DNA of 64,000 nucleotides. It comes from Allodiplogaster sudhausi (lineage: Eukaryota; Nematoda; Chromadorea; Rhabditida; Diplogasteridae). A program made the position numbers and the translations under genes. Of the stretch, positions 10,461 through 22,432 are shown piece by piece (the first letter of the stretch is position 1; the number at the start of each line of letters is the position of its first letter). The stretch lies in the NCBI GenBank assembly GCA_945643635.1, contig CALZFC010000072.1:1677501-1741500 (forward strand), given 5' to 3'. The notes under the pieces were generated by a model. The model ran no database searches, was not told where the DNA came from, and worked only from the letters and a program-made list of their open reading frames with translations.

Positions 10461-12459
10461 CAGAGACAAAAAGCCTCATGAAAGATTGACGGAAGCGAAT
10501 AGTATGCAGCTAGAAAGTTTATGAAATAGAGAGAGAAAAAGAGAGATAGAGAGATAAAGAGAGTTAAGGAGTTCGGGAGAGACTGAGAGAGAGAGAGGGA
10601 GAGAGTGCGAGAGAGAGAGAGGGAGAGAGAGAGAGAGAAAAGTAACAAAGAATTAATCGCACCTTCTTGGCGCGCGCGCGTGTCAGAGGGACATTTGGCG
10701 CATCGGGCAGCGCGGGCAACGCGGAAGGCCGCTTCTTCTCCACAGCGTCCTGGATGTCCTGAATGTCACCATACTATTTCAAATGTCCTGAATGGCCTTA
10801 TTGTCTCAATCATAACTCTCATAACTGCCATGGCATGGCCGTAAACTATTTAAATAACTTTTTCAAACAAAAAAAAGATTGTTACGCGAGGAAGAACTTT
10901 CTCTCCAATCTTGAACTTTCCAATTGTGACATATGGCGTAACAATGTATGTATGCGCGTACCTCCTGCAGCTTCGCCAGCTCCTCCTCGAGCTCGTCTTC
11001 GCCGACGAGGTCGAAGCCGCCGTTGAGCGGCTGCGAGATGGCCGATGCCAGCTCGGCCGACGTGTCGATCTGCTCGGTGATGTCGTCCATGAGGTCGGCG
11101 ACCTTTGAATTTTATTTTTTTTTGTTTTATTTATTCTTTTTTAAGGTATTTTGGATAAGTTATGGTTCGGCGTCCTTTGAACAAAATATTAGTTTTCTAT
11201 CTTTTTTTACTGTTATATGTATTATTTACTTTTGCTTTTACGTAGATATATTAATTTATGTCTACTACAGCGATATTAGGCAGGTATGGTATGCATGTAA
11301 GTGGATAGAATGTTATGTATAAAATAAAAATAAATAAATAAAAATAAAATATTTTTGTGTGATTCTCTGACCTTATCAATGTCGAGATCGAGATTGGCCT
11401 TTTTGAGCGTCTTGTTCGCGTCGGATAGCACGTTCAGTACCTGAAAAATAGGTTAGGAATTAAAAAAAAGAAGATTTTTTTAAGTTCAAAAAATACGCTC
11501 TTCTACAGTGTAAATTGAAAGAATAGGAATAAGAAAATTAATTAATTAATTAGAATAATTTAATTAGTTGGCAATATAATGAATCAAAATTATGTCTTTT
11601 TACCTCTGCATGTACGCCCGCATTCTCGAGTGCGGTCCTCTGCGATTCAAGCTGTGTGAGAACACCGTCGATTCTGGAAAGGGACAAGGCTCTCTCTCGC
11701 TCTCTCTTCTCTCTCTCTTCTCCCCTCTCTCCTCTCCCCCTCTGCTTCATTGTTCATGCTCTACTCTTTGATCTACCCGCCTAGCAAAAGGTTGATTCCT
11801 ACATATACCGCACACACATACATATCTCGCAAATCGTTCATTATTCTAACATAAGTCTAAGGAGATATCAAACAGAGATTAATAAATAAACACAAACTAT
11901 TTTCAACAGAAAAAAACTAAATGAGTTAAAGATAAATGTGTCGAAGGAGAAAAATACCTCGAAAGCTCCTTCTCGTACAACTTTTTGCGTTTGAGCGCCG
12001 CAAACGCGACTCGCTTATTCTTCGTGCCCGCATCGACGGCCGTCTTGTTCTCCTGGTGAAGTTGGATATTTATTATTTCTATATTAATTTAAGAAGCATA
12101 CTTTGAAATACATTTTTCCAAGTCTATACACAAATTATTTTTCATTTTCATTTTCAATCTTATTGGTTGCTGAATTAAAGTTGCGAATATTGTTTTGGCT
12201 TTATTATAGATTTTTTTAACTTTGGGATACTGTGGATATATCTTTTCTTCTACTCTGCACCGATTTTCTAGACTTTGGGATACGGTAGAATTGTATATTT
12301 CCCTCTCGGGACCTGTGCGATCTTGGCCTCGAAGTGCGCCTGTTTCTTGAGCAGCAGCTCCTCGGTGTCCTTGATGTTGTTGATGGCCTCCTGCGCCGAT
12401 GACTCATCGGTCGACTTGCGCTTTCGGCCTCGGAACAGCTTGCGCACCATCGACGACAT
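10345..12459 (-). CDS. vps-32: ESCRT-III subunit CHMP4/Snf7/VPS-32
   Basis: Seven exons: 12459-12313, 12052-11958, 11673-11604, 11440-11372, 11102-10962, 10758-10663 and 10401-10345, giving about 224 residues (family 220-230). The N-terminal basic helix is followed by QEAINNIKDTEELLLKKQAH, then GTKNKRVAFAALKRKK, then the acidic ISQPLNGGFDL and DELEEELAKLQE region. The end, MADLEAWAAAN, matches the C-terminal ALIX/Bro1-binding helix (ELEAWA) of CHMP4. Snf7/CHMP4 polymerises into the membrane-severing filaments of ESCRT-III at endosomes, the plasma membrane and the reforming nuclear envelope, and is recycled by VPS4. Introns have standard sites; the intron before the last exon holds a GA microsatellite. 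The ATG at 12459 is preceded by in-frame sequence without homology, so it is the likely start. Confidence 0.93.
10420..10645. repeat. (GA)n microsatellite in the last vps-32 intron
   Basis: Impure GA repeat in blocks, wholly within the intron 10402-10662. Confidence 0.9.
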
Positions 12460-12494
12460 CTTAAGTGTTGCCTTAGCCTTAACCTTAAAGGAAG

Positions 12495-12800
12495 TATCCG
12501 ACGAAAAAATAACTTCTTCTTTTATATTCCCATATGATCAAGTCTGGCCTAAAAGATCGAATAGAGGTGGTCCCGCTTTACGAAAGTCAGTATTTAGAAA
12601 GAAATTTGCATTTGTCTTTTGGAATACGGTAGAAAACGTCTCTGTCGATGCAGCACCCGGTGTATGCTCAACACCAAGCAAGGGGTGCCAACGGGTGGGA
12701 AGAAGAGGCAGTCTCTGCCCGTCTTTCCCACATTTTTACCAAGGGATGAGAGATACAGACGTTAGAGAAAAGCGAGACAATGAGAGAAGTAGAGAGAGGT
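12495..12800. repeat. Dispersed repeat, copy 1 (partner at 58728-59040)
   Basis: Shares ordered blocks with 58728-59040: AGTATCCGACGAAAAAATAA, then a block near TAGAAAACG, then GTGCCAACGGGTGGGAAGAA, then ATACAGACG.../GAGAAAAGC. Both copies are in the same orientation and neither has a plausible reading frame. I do not recognise the family. Confidence 0.65.
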
Positions 12801-12859
12801 TAGATACGCATACGTTTCAAATTTGAAATTTTGTAGCGGCCGCTAAAAAAGGCTCATCC

Positions 12860-13931
12860 AGTTGAGAGTTTTGCACACTCTCTTTTTCCCTTTCTACCTC
12901 TCGCTCTCTCTCTCTTTTATCTCTCGCTCTCTCTGTACCACTCTACTCTCTCTCACTTTCTGGTCTTCGTCATAGGATTCTTTGAAGAATCTGAAGAGGA
13001 CAGCCATGCTTCTCGTTTACATTAGAGATTAGCGAATAATATTTGATGAGTCTTGGCCGATGGAAAGAAGAGGCTGTCGATTGCTGAGGTGGCAAGGAGT
13101 ATTGTAGGGAAAAGATGAGTAGAATTAGAGAGAGAGAAAGAGAGAAGGAGAGACAGAGAGAAATAGAGAGAGAGAGATAAAACGATATAGGGAGAGGGAG
13201 AGAGAAAGAAAGAGAACGAGGCAAATAAACGGATGTTAGGATAGACATTTACAATTAGACGGTATAACCTCGTAAGATGGTGTCCCCTTTCCTTCGTTCT
13301 GAAGATAAGTTTTGTCTCTTCCTTATTCTCTATTCGGTCGCTCTGAATCCCGCTTTCTCTCTCTCTCTCTTTCTCTCCCTCTCTTTTTTTCTCTCGCTCT
13401 CTTATCTCACTCTCTTTCTCTCATTCTCTCAACCTCTTCTCTCTCTCTCTCTCTTCTCGCTTTCTCTCTTCATTCATCCTCATTTTCGAGTGCGGATTAG
13501 TTCAAGTGGCCGATGTATTGCGGTAAAACACGAGCCGCAGACAGAAAACAATAGTAGACCATTGGTTGAGTAAACTAAGAGAATCCAGATAGATGTTGAA
13601 GTTTTCACGAAATACATATAGGAATTACCAAGAAGCTCGCTTTCCTATTGAATTTACTGTTTGCGTAACTTTTTAAAGAATTTTGAAAGACTAAAAAAAT
13701 GTCAGTAATAATTTCGAGCCTGCTATTATTAACCGACATACTTATGCGTGTTAATAATATCAAAGAATGCAAAAAGAAAAGTGGACGAAAAAAGTCAGAC
13801 GTAAGATATTGAAAGATGAGAAACGTAAGAAGCGTGATGAGGGAAAGGTTAAGAGGTGAGAAACTGAGAACGTGAGATTTGATTGGAGAACGAATGGAGC
13901 AGAGAAGCAGAGAAACCGATAGAGTAATGGG

Positions 13932-13974
<43 letters not shown>

Positions 13975-14064
13975 GCTCATCGAGAAAGAAGGAGGGGGAG
14001 AGAAAGTTTGAGAGAGAAAGAGAGAGAGAGAGAGACAAAGTGAGACAGAGAAAGGAGAGGGAGG

Positions 14065-14110
<46 letters not shown>

Positions 14111-14361
14111 AACGACGTATGCAGTACACTAGCAAATACAAGAAGATGATGCCTCAGTGGCAAGCGAGTTAGCACGAGTTGTTCTTCTTGTTTCGAAGGT
14201 AACAGAGAAGAGAAGGCGATCGAAGTCTGGCCCTCACTTTCTCCCGTTCTGCCCCCTTTCCTTCCTTCTTGCCTCCTCTCGCATTTGTTATCCCCATGGC
14301 CATGCCCCATCTCACCCCTCAACTTTTCTCCAATGCCCCCCCCCACCCAGAAACTGCCGTT

Positions 14362-14414
<53 letters not shown>

Positions 14415-15367
14415 CCTTGCGTGTTCCCATCAACATCCGAATGACTTTGACCGTCTCGTTGTCTTCCGTTTCTCTCAATCTCTGACTCTCTCTCTCTCTC
14501 TCGCTCTCACACTCTCTCTCTCTTATATCTCTCACACTCTCTCTCTCTCGCTAAACTCTCTCATCTCGCCTACACCCATCGACTGCACCGCAAGCTGTTT
14601 TCAGATGAGAAGACAGAAGTGGGCTTTCGCATAAAAGCGAAATAGAAAACGAAAAAAAAAACAAGATTCAAGCATGACGGGAAGCGCAAATATGATGAAA
14701 ATTTAGAGCATTTTATTTATATGTAATTTCACAATGTGATTTGTTTTCATTTGTCTGGAGAAGTATTCTCTTAGTGTTTGTAGCTAATAAAAAATATAAA
14801 AGAGAAAAAATGAATGAAAATATTTGTAAATAGAAAAAAAAGGAAAGCCAAACCCTCTCTAGAGCGTGCACGAAGCGATCGTGTTTTGACAGAGACATTA
14901 GAGCAGAGGGAGGACGGACGCCAGCTGATTGAGCGCCCCTCCGAGCAAGGAGTTCGTTCGAAAGATACTTTTCTATAAACTATTAAAAGTACTTTTCTCT
15001 TTTCTTAGCTAAAATTTGTTAAAAGAAAATTGGCGCTAGAATAAATTCAGGTGAGAATGATCGAAAATGAATTAAATTTACATGGTGCGGGAATGAGATG
15101 AGTTGGAATTTTATGCGGAAAGAGCAAGAAGTATATTTAATAATGGTATAAAACAAAGATACGTGTGGTCAATGAAATTGGGGTCGGTTTAAAAAGGAAA
15201 CAAAGGTCGTAGACATTGAGAGAGATGAAGAGAGAGATAAAGGAGGGCGAAGAAATAGAGAGAGAGATAGAGGGAGATTAAGAAAAATGTGGAGAGAGAG
15301 ATGAAGAGAAATGATGAGATTGTAAGAGATAGAGAGAAAGAGAGAGAGGAGAGAGAGATAGAAAGAG

Positions 15368-15403
<36 letters not shown>

Positions 15404-15750
15404 CGGGGACATGCGATGGGCTACCCCACTCTACTTTATTCGTCTCAGACACGAGGCCATTGCTGCTCATTGTCAGAGAGAGAGAGAGAGAATCTCTGCG
15501 AATGGGATGGCTCTCCGGCTCGCAGGTGCTTGCAAGAAGGAAATGGAAATTGAAGAGAGAGAGTGAGAGAGAAGAGAGAGAGAGAGAGAGAGAAAGAGAG
15601 TGCAAAAGGGAGTGAGTGGGAGCATGAAAGATAAGGAGAGATAGTGAGAGAGAGGGCCAAGACAAACAGAGAAAGAAAGACAGCAGCTGTATGAAGTTGC
15701 CTGCACAGTTGCGATACGCGCCCTGAAGCTTGTCGGTGATTTAGGAGATG

Positions 15751-15792
<42 letters not shown>

Positions 15793-15894
15793 CGTCATGA
15801 GAATGCAAACAAAGATAGACAAGGAAAGAGACAGAGAGAAAGAGAGGAAGGGAGGGATATAAGACGAAGGGATTCAAAGGAGGTGAGAAAGAGC

Positions 15895-15941
<47 letters not shown>

Positions 15942-16272
15942 GGTCAGAGAATGGGACAGTGGTCAGAGCATACAGCGAGCGAATTCTTTCAGTTGCCTGT
16001 TTCTGTAGATTCATGCTTCATCATTCGGCCCAGTTCTTCATCGTTTTGTCATCCGGTATTAAACAAATTGAGTGAAAAATACAGTGGTACCACACTCGAT
16101 TATATAAGACAATTAACCGTTCCTTGAAGATTGCTTTTTGGATGCTATACAGTGGAAGAGATAAAGAGGAGAAAAGAAGAACACAAGATAGAATAATAAT
16201 TGAGAACTAAATGATTAAAAAAAAGATTGCCTCATGTGGTTTTCATAACCTTTATTCCCATATATATATATA
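12860..16272. other. Microsatellite-rich intergenic desert
   Basis: Repeated (CT)n and (GA)n blocks (main ones 12885-12960, 13125-13215, 13350-13475, 13935-14110, 14365-14555, 15215-15660 and 15745-15945) separated by 100-500 bp of AT-rich sequence. I see no exon with both splice sites and non-repetitive coding content. The many Leu-Ser or Arg-Glu reading frames follow directly from CT/GA repeats. Confidence 0.7.
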
Positions 16273-16366
16273 TACAGTACCGCTCAACAACCAGGGGCAC
16301 AGGAATTTTGGAACTTTCCGAAAGTTCCGAAAGTTCCTGCACCCCTGGTTGTTGAGCGGTACTGTA
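16273..16366. mobile_element. Short near-perfect palindromic MITE in a TA repeat
   Basis: Arms TACAGTACCGCTCAACAACC and its reverse complement lie at the two ends of a 94-bp unit, flanked by TATATA. The inner part (AACTTTCCGAAAGTTCCGAAAGTT) is itself partly palindromic. This looks like a minimal Tc1-type foldback MITE inserted at TA. Confidence 0.75.
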
Positions 16367-16867
16367 TATATAAACTCAGTTGTACATACCCTCTGCGCTG
16401 ATCGGCTGGAACGAAGACGAAATATTCCAAAATATAATTATCATCAGAGTGGCAGTCCAATTTGGGCATTAGAGAAAAAAGTTCACATTTTAGCCATTTT
16501 TACTGCAAAAAACGACAGCAGAATATTTTGCGAAAAGATTTCCTATGAATAATTTCCTCTTTTAATTAATTTGGCCGCAGAAAAAAGTGCTAGCAAACTT
16601 GCGAAAGTAGACATATGCACATTTATATTTAACATTTTTTTTAAAACAATATTTTCTCTTTTATTGCAACTTTCTATTGAAGCGGGATTATCCTTGCGTT
16701 TTTTTTAAACAATATTTCAGACACTCCTAATGAAGAGTACAGCAACCACGAGTATTCAAGCGCTTTGAAAAATTGCCAAAGTTTTTTTTTATTTAAAGAG
16801 GAATAATTATCTTTAAAATAAAAACTTAAAAAAAAAACAAGAAAGTCTAATGCTCACTGATCACTGA

Positions 16868-17107
16868 TCAGTAAGTTTTGGAGACACTACTTATATTCGA
16901 GTGTTCATAGGTAAGTGCCAAAAATAGAACACAGACTATTACAGTATCCTGACCGAGAGGAGGAGGATGGTACACGAAAATGCGGACAATGAGCAAGGTC
17001 AGTAAAGTGGCTATGGCGCCACTTGAAAGCCAGCGCAAAACTCTTGGATGGCGCGGTCCGTCAAGACGAGACTTATGTAGCTGAGGAATATTAGAGTCGT
17101 TTATCAC
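16868..17107 (-). CDS. Possible exon of a single-pass membrane protein
   Basis: A 79-residue minus-strand frame with non-repetitive content: a basic segment (DGPRHPRVLRW), then a strongly hydrophobic stretch (SGAIATLLTLLIVRIFVYH) that could be a signal anchor. A CTCAG acceptor precedes LHKSRLDGPRH, and a CTCG/GTCAGG donor may follow HPPPLG. No family is recognised and no neighbouring exon was found, so this is weak. Confidence 0.3.
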   Translation of the reverse strand: MINDSNIPQLHKSRLDGPRHPRVLRWLSSGAIATLLTLLIVRIFVYHPPPLGQDTVIVCVLFLALTYEHSNISSVSKTY

Positions 17108-17935
17108 ATTAGGAGAGGGGAGAGGGAGAGAGATATATAGAGAAAGAGAGAGTAGAAAAAATCAAGAAAAATGGCAGTAGATATTCAGAGAAAAGAAATT
17201 GAGACTGGGAGACGGGAGAGGAGGAAGATGAAAAAGGGGAGAGAAGAAAAAAAGAGAGAAAGAAAGAAGAGAAAGAGAGCGGGAGAGAGATGAGGGAGAG
17301 ATAGAGAGATAGAGAAGAGAGAGAGAGAGCGAGAAGGCTACTATGCTCGTTAAAAAGGGGTTCAGAGGAGTGTTTTAAGTGCTCTGATGCTCCGATGCAG
17401 AGAGAGACTATGAAGAGTGCATGAGAAATGGAGACATGCAAGTTCACTTTTTCTTAAACATTAAGCCGCCTAATCCTTCTCGACTCCTCTGAACAAGAAG
17501 AATACATGAAAATGAGGGCGAACTCACACAGGCGAAAGTTCATTTTGTTTTTTTTTCTTTTCAGAAAAGCAACATAAAAAATATTATGATGACTCATATC
17601 AACGTAGATGAAGGTCCTGAGCGGAAGAGGGCGAACATGAATTGAGAGAGTTACTCAAGTACCACATGTCTGTCTGTAGCTCACGTCATGTTTTGTTTGA
17701 GAAAGCGTCAGTTGTCTCCTTGGAAAGCCGCCCAAATCCTTGATCTCTCTCACTCTCCCTTTCTCTCTCTCTCTCCCTCTCTCTCTCTCTCTGCCTCTCT
17801 CTCTCTCTATTATCTCTCTCTTCCTCTCTGATTCACACGAATTTCTGTCAGAACGCCAACAAATTCTTTTATTAGTCACCTCGACATCATTTTTACTCAT
17901 TTTGTTTTGATTGACCATTTGTTTATTTTATTTAT
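17108..17935. repeat. (GA)n and (CT)n microsatellites, no gene
   Basis: GA-rich block 17108-17335 and CT-rich block 17745-17830 with AT-rich spacer. No supported gene between 17108 and the DHPS exons. Confidence 0.7.
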
Positions 17936-18137
17936 TTAAATTTGGAAACAAAACCTTGTACTCATTATTACATTAACTTTTCTGTCGCGTCACTCCACAT
18001 ACGGAGAGAATGGTATTCACGCGGGTATCCGAGGCGAGAGGCGGTTTGATGTTTTTTTATTAGAGAGAAAAGAAGTGACCGCTGAACTCACCATTTGGTA
18101 ATCTATTTCTCACTTACGTGAAAGTATACTTCATCAG

Positions 18138-20327
18138 ACAAGGTTTATTATTTTTATTAATTTTGTCCCCTCTGAAGAAGTCCCAGCAGGCATTCCTGAG
18201 ATCCATGGTTACGACTTCAATGAAGGCGTCCACCTCGAGAGGCTGCTCTCCTCTTACGCTACCACGGGACTGCAGGCAACGAATCTGGCGAGGGCCATCC
18301 AACAGGTCTGCCGCCATGTGGTTCTTGATCAGTCAACCTACCGATTAGTGATTATGCAGACCATCCATTTCCCCCATCAGATTGAAGCGGCATTGGAAGA
18401 GAGAGAGAAGATTCCCGAGGGGGAGCAGAGTCTTCCTTATCCTCCTGGCAGACGCCGCACGGGTTGCACTCTCTTCCTCGGATATACATCCAATCTTATC
18501 AGCAGTGGCATTCGAGATGTACGTTCTTAAATTATCTTCTCTTTTGTTTTCTGAAAAAAAAACACGCACATACACACATTGAAATGACTTAGTTTGATTT
18601 CCCGAACAAATGTCGTGATCTTAATTTGTTGAGGTATTGCGGTTCATTGTTGAACACGACCTCGTGGATTGTATAGTGACAAGTGCTGGAGGGGTGGAAG
18701 AAGACCTGATCAAGTGTCTCCGTCCCTCCTTCCTTGGCGAGTTCTCTTTAGATGGCGCTGATCTCAGGTTCATTTCATCTTCTTGATGGCTCAGTGTAAT
18801 TTAATATACCCTTAAGGAGGAGAGGGTTGAATCGGGCAGGGAACGTGCTCATTCCCAACTCAAACTATTGTGCATTCGAGGACTGGCTGTATCCCATTCT
18901 AGACAAGTGTCTGGAGGAACAACGGCAGGGTTGCAATTGGACTCCAAGCAAACTCATTCGAAGGTAGAAAGAGTGAGAGAAAGGGGGCAAGGGTGTGATT
19001 GCATTCCTAGCTGGCAGCGAGGGTGGAGTAAGAGAGGCTATTGCTGTAATGGTTCCTATAGTTACTGGTCACGAAATCTGTCATGTTCTTACTTTTTCAT
19101 TTAAATAGACTCAATTTGTTTGCAGATTAGGGATGGATATAAATGACAAGTCATCTGTGTTGTACTGGGCAGCGGTGCATGGAATCCCCATCTTTTGCCC
19201 GGCTCTGACCGATGGCTCCCTCGGGGACATGCTCTATTTCCATTCCGTCAAGAACTCAGACAATCCACTTCGAATCGATATTGTTGAGGTTACCTGAGGA
19301 GCAAGCTTGTGAGGAATGAAGGCAGAAGGAGATCTTCTTGAGGATGTGCGCCACATCAATACCCTGGCAGTGAAGTCAGCGAAGACCGCCGTGCTCATTC
19401 TGGGAGGAGGAGTCGTGAAGCACCACATTAACAATGCCAATCTCATGCGGAACGGGTCCGACTTCACCGTCTACATTAACACCGGAATGGTCAGAGTCTC
19501 TTGAGAGAGAGAGAGAGAGATAAAGGGGAGAGAGATGAGAATGAAAGAGAGGCGATAAAGAGAAAGAATTGGAGAGGAGAGTGAGACGCAGGAGAAAAAA
19601 GAGATGGAATGAGAGGAGAGAAAGGAGAGTGGGAGGTTGGGAGAGAAACATATGATGCCTTTTGTAAACTTGCTCGCAGTTCTCCTCAATCTCTATTGAG
19701 AGGGTTTACAGGCTTATTCACTTCCTACCTCATGCCCATCTATTTGATGATCATAAAGGCTAGCTGATTCTGCATCTTCCTTTTTCAGTTCCCAACATGA
19801 TTTCGCTTCTCTCTCTCTCTCGCTCTCTCTCTCTCGCTCTCTCGCTCTCTCTCTCTCTCTCTCTTTCGTCTCTCACGGTTCTCTATCTCTCTCTCCTCTC
19901 TCTCTCTCTCTCCTTTCCTATTCGAGCCCACGCGCTCTTCCTTTACCTGATTCATCTTTTTTGTTTGTTCTGTCTTATCATTTCGCCTTTTATTTCTCCC
20001 GTCTTGCTTTCCTTCTTTGAGTAATTTCTCATGAATCAGAATTACGTGCAAATACCCTCATATTTCGCAAGAGAGAAGTCAGCTAACCGACCCTGCGAAT
20101 GCGGGAATAAAGTTTCAAGAAGATGAATTGTGTTATTCTTGCAGGAGTTCGATGGCTCTGACTCGGGTGCTTCTCCTGACGATTCAGTGAGCTGGGGCAA
20201 GATCAGACCCTCTGCCAAGTCTGTCAAAGTACATTCCGATGCTTCCCTCGTCTTCCCACTTCTCGTCTCCCAAACCTTCGCGAAACGGGTGAAAAGGAAA
20301 GCCGAGAATCCCTCGGAGAGAGCCTAA
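18138..20327 (+). CDS. dhps: Deoxyhypusine synthase (5' end uncertain)
   Basis: Exons: to 18305 (start uncertain; conserved sequence from about 18165), 18381-18518, 18634-18767, 18817-18963, 19126-19288, 19343-19489 and 20145-20327 (stop TAA). The enzyme transfers the aminobutyl group of spermidine to one lysine of eIF5A, using NAD, in the cytosol. Diagnostic blocks are present: [90 protein letters not shown] and [20 protein letters not shown]. The last contains the active-site lysine (WGKIR). About 360 residues are recovered, close to the 369 of human DHPS. Two acceptors are GAG rather than CAG (18631-18633, 19340-19342), and one intron is only 54 bp. The initiator exon was not found with confidence; an ATG at 18010 is one candidate. 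Confidence 0.93.
19503..19915. repeat. GA/CT microsatellites in the last DHPS intron
   Basis: GA-rich 19503-19650 and CT-rich 19805-19915, inside the intron 19490-20144. Confidence 0.85.
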
Positions 20328-20496
20328 ACAAGGATTATTATTACAGTTGTTACTGATGCTTGTTGTGTGATGAATCGTTTGGATGATAAAGAGAAGAGTT
20401 GAAATGACTAAGAACAAATAAAGGATGAGTGGGAGACAAAGAAGAGCAGTGTTCATAAGGAGGAGGGAGGGGGAGGAGAGGCCATCCTCTCTGGAG

Positions 20497-21375
20497 ATGC
20501 TCCGGCTGCTCGTTCTTGGCTGTCTGGCTGCTCTTGGCCACTCGGCAGATGACGACTCCTGTTTGACGTGCGCCTCAGAAATCTTGAGGGATAACTGGGC
20601 CGCTACTTCCTTCCCGACAATGCCGAAGGGACTCGAATTCAACGACGCGTGTGGCAACAATCCCACATCTATTGGGAGCGGTCAGAACTGCCCCTCCAGT
20701 TCCTGCATGGTCTACGCTTTCCCATTCCGTCAGTTCTCATTACGCTATATTGTACATTGGCAGAACAAGATTTGTCTGTTTTCTGTTTTTCTTTTTTTTA
20801 CCAATTACTATTGAGAGGGGCAAATGGCTTTCGTCCGTGGATGTTACTCCGACTTCCTCACCTTCGACAGTAATGTTACGCGGACGGTAGCTAGCCAAAC
20901 TTGTAGCTATGGAACTCCCAATGGCAACGTCACTGTCAAATACACTAAGCCGGGTGGCGGTTTTGAGTCAGCCGAGGGCAAGGTCTTGTTTCAAGTGTAG
21001 CCTTGCTTTGGGAAAAGGCCTCAGTTTTTAAAGCGTGGCTGAGAAACATGCCTAGTAGTTTTCTGTTACAAGGCAGTTCAAATCAACTCAGCAAAGATGT
21101 TACCATCCTGTACAATTACTTTCTAATGGGTTTTCTAATTCACACGAAAACAAACTGATGGTTATCAATCTTTCAAAACATTAAATATCTTGCCTCGTTC
21201 TTGCAGAGCGTCTTCCTTCTTTGCTCCACGTTAGACTGTAACGGTGTGTTCCAGCCAAACGAAATTTTTTTCAACAATAAAGATCCTGCCTTTAAAACCT
21301 GCAATCAGATTCCTAGTTAGTCAAGCTGTCCGTTTTGGTCCCTTCGCTTTATTTTCTATTCTTTTGTCCCTTTAT

Positions 21376-21415
<40 letters not shown>

Positions 21416-21548
21416 CGCTCCCGCTCTCTCTCTCTCTCTCTCTCTCTCTCTATTCTTCTGTCCCTCTATTCTCGCTCTCTCTTTCTATCATTTTCCCCTC
21501 CCTCTCTCCCCCTCGCGCGCTCTCTCTCTTCCTCCCTCTCTCCCCTCG

Positions 21549-21600
<52 letters not shown>

Positions 21601-22038
21601 CTCCTTTCCTCCATCTCCCTCTCTGTCTCACTCTTTCTAGAGAAATCGTGCGTGGAATGCCAGAGAGTTGGAAGCACTGGTAGCTGCTCTTCAACGGCGA
21701 CTACAACATGCAGTGGTTCGGTGTGCACTAAATACGATGGATACCTTGGAGGTTCGTGGGGTGGAATGGGCAGGGTAGAGTAGGGAGAGTGCTTGTCAGA
21801 TGAGTGGTTCGAAGTGCGTGGCTGTGCTGGGGTGTCTCCCTTCACTCGCGACCAATGCTCTTGGGTCGACTGGGACGTGGGAGTCAAGTTGCAGGAAGTC
21901 TCCATCCCCAAACAATACCAAGGAACCCACTGCTTCTGCTCTGGGGAAAAATGCAACCCTGCCCATCGGCTCTCTCCTCTCTTCATCTCTCTCCTTCTCC
22001 CTTTCTGCTCCTTTCTGCTGTCGCTCTTGTCACCTTAA
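20497..22038 (+). CDS. Secreted two-domain Ly6/uPAR-like protein, GPI-anchored (predicted)
   Basis: Five exons, 20497-20728, 20816-20982, 21207-21243, 21641-21751 and 21800-22038, all phase-consistent. A signal peptide (MLRLLVLGCLAALGHSA) is followed by a first cysteine-rich module that opens SCLTCASEILRDNW and closes FLLCSTLDCN, the Leu-Cys-Cys-Asn type ending of Ly6/uPAR folds. A second module (SCVECQRVG ... HCFCSGEKCN) follows. The chain ends in a hydrophobic tail (LFISLLLPFCSFLLSLL), as expected for GPI attachment. Nematode relatives include the ODR-2/HOT group; orthology is not established. An upstream in-frame ATG at 20425 would bury the signal peptide, so 20497 is preferred. The exon 2 acceptor is TTGAG. 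The third intron is a long CT repeat. Confidence 0.8.
21380..21640. repeat. (CT)n microsatellite intron
   Basis: CT repeat running right up to the 3' splice site (TTTCTAG at 21640) of exon 4 of the Ly6-like gene. It effectively serves as an extended polypyrimidine tract. Confidence 0.9.
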
Positions 22039-22306
22039 ATGTCTTGTTTGTTTCGTCTCTGCTATATTTTGTCATTGTAAAAAGATTTCATTTGCTGCAG
22101 TTGAAATAAACGTTTAAACAACTTGGTATTAAAATAAGCTTCAAAGTTCACCATACTATTTAATTGTGTTGGTTTTCATTGATTTTGCGTCCAAGCAGTC
22201 GAAAGGCCCCACCTGCAAAATGGGGAGCTCTAGGATAAGAGTACCGTGTACAATTTCAAATGTTGGATGTGCAGGAGAGCTAATGGACATGGGTGCGTTG
22301 CGGCAG

Positions 22307-22314
22307 TTACGTAA
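22307..22314. promoter_or_regulatory. Palindromic TTACGTAA site upstream of a bZIP gene
   Basis: A perfect TTACGTAA, the site bound by C/EBP-, PAR- and ATF-type bZIP dimers, lies about 120 bp upstream of the ATG of the bZIP gene at 22433. Autoregulation is an inference. Confidence 0.45.
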
Positions 22315-22432
22315 TAGTTTCGAAAGTGGAGGGCGGAGCGAGTGGAGACTGAGAGCCCTGCATTGTCGTTGGTGCATTCGTGCCGTGTGGGTGCTCTGTG
22401 ATTCCGTTCTTTCGTGTTGCCAGACAACCTGA

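Noticed and set aside
13849..16008. Several long Leu/Ser-rich or Arg/Glu-rich open frames
   Set aside because: They translate (CT)n and (GA)n microsatellites; no stops arise in those repeats. No homology, no splice sites, mirrored frames on both strands.
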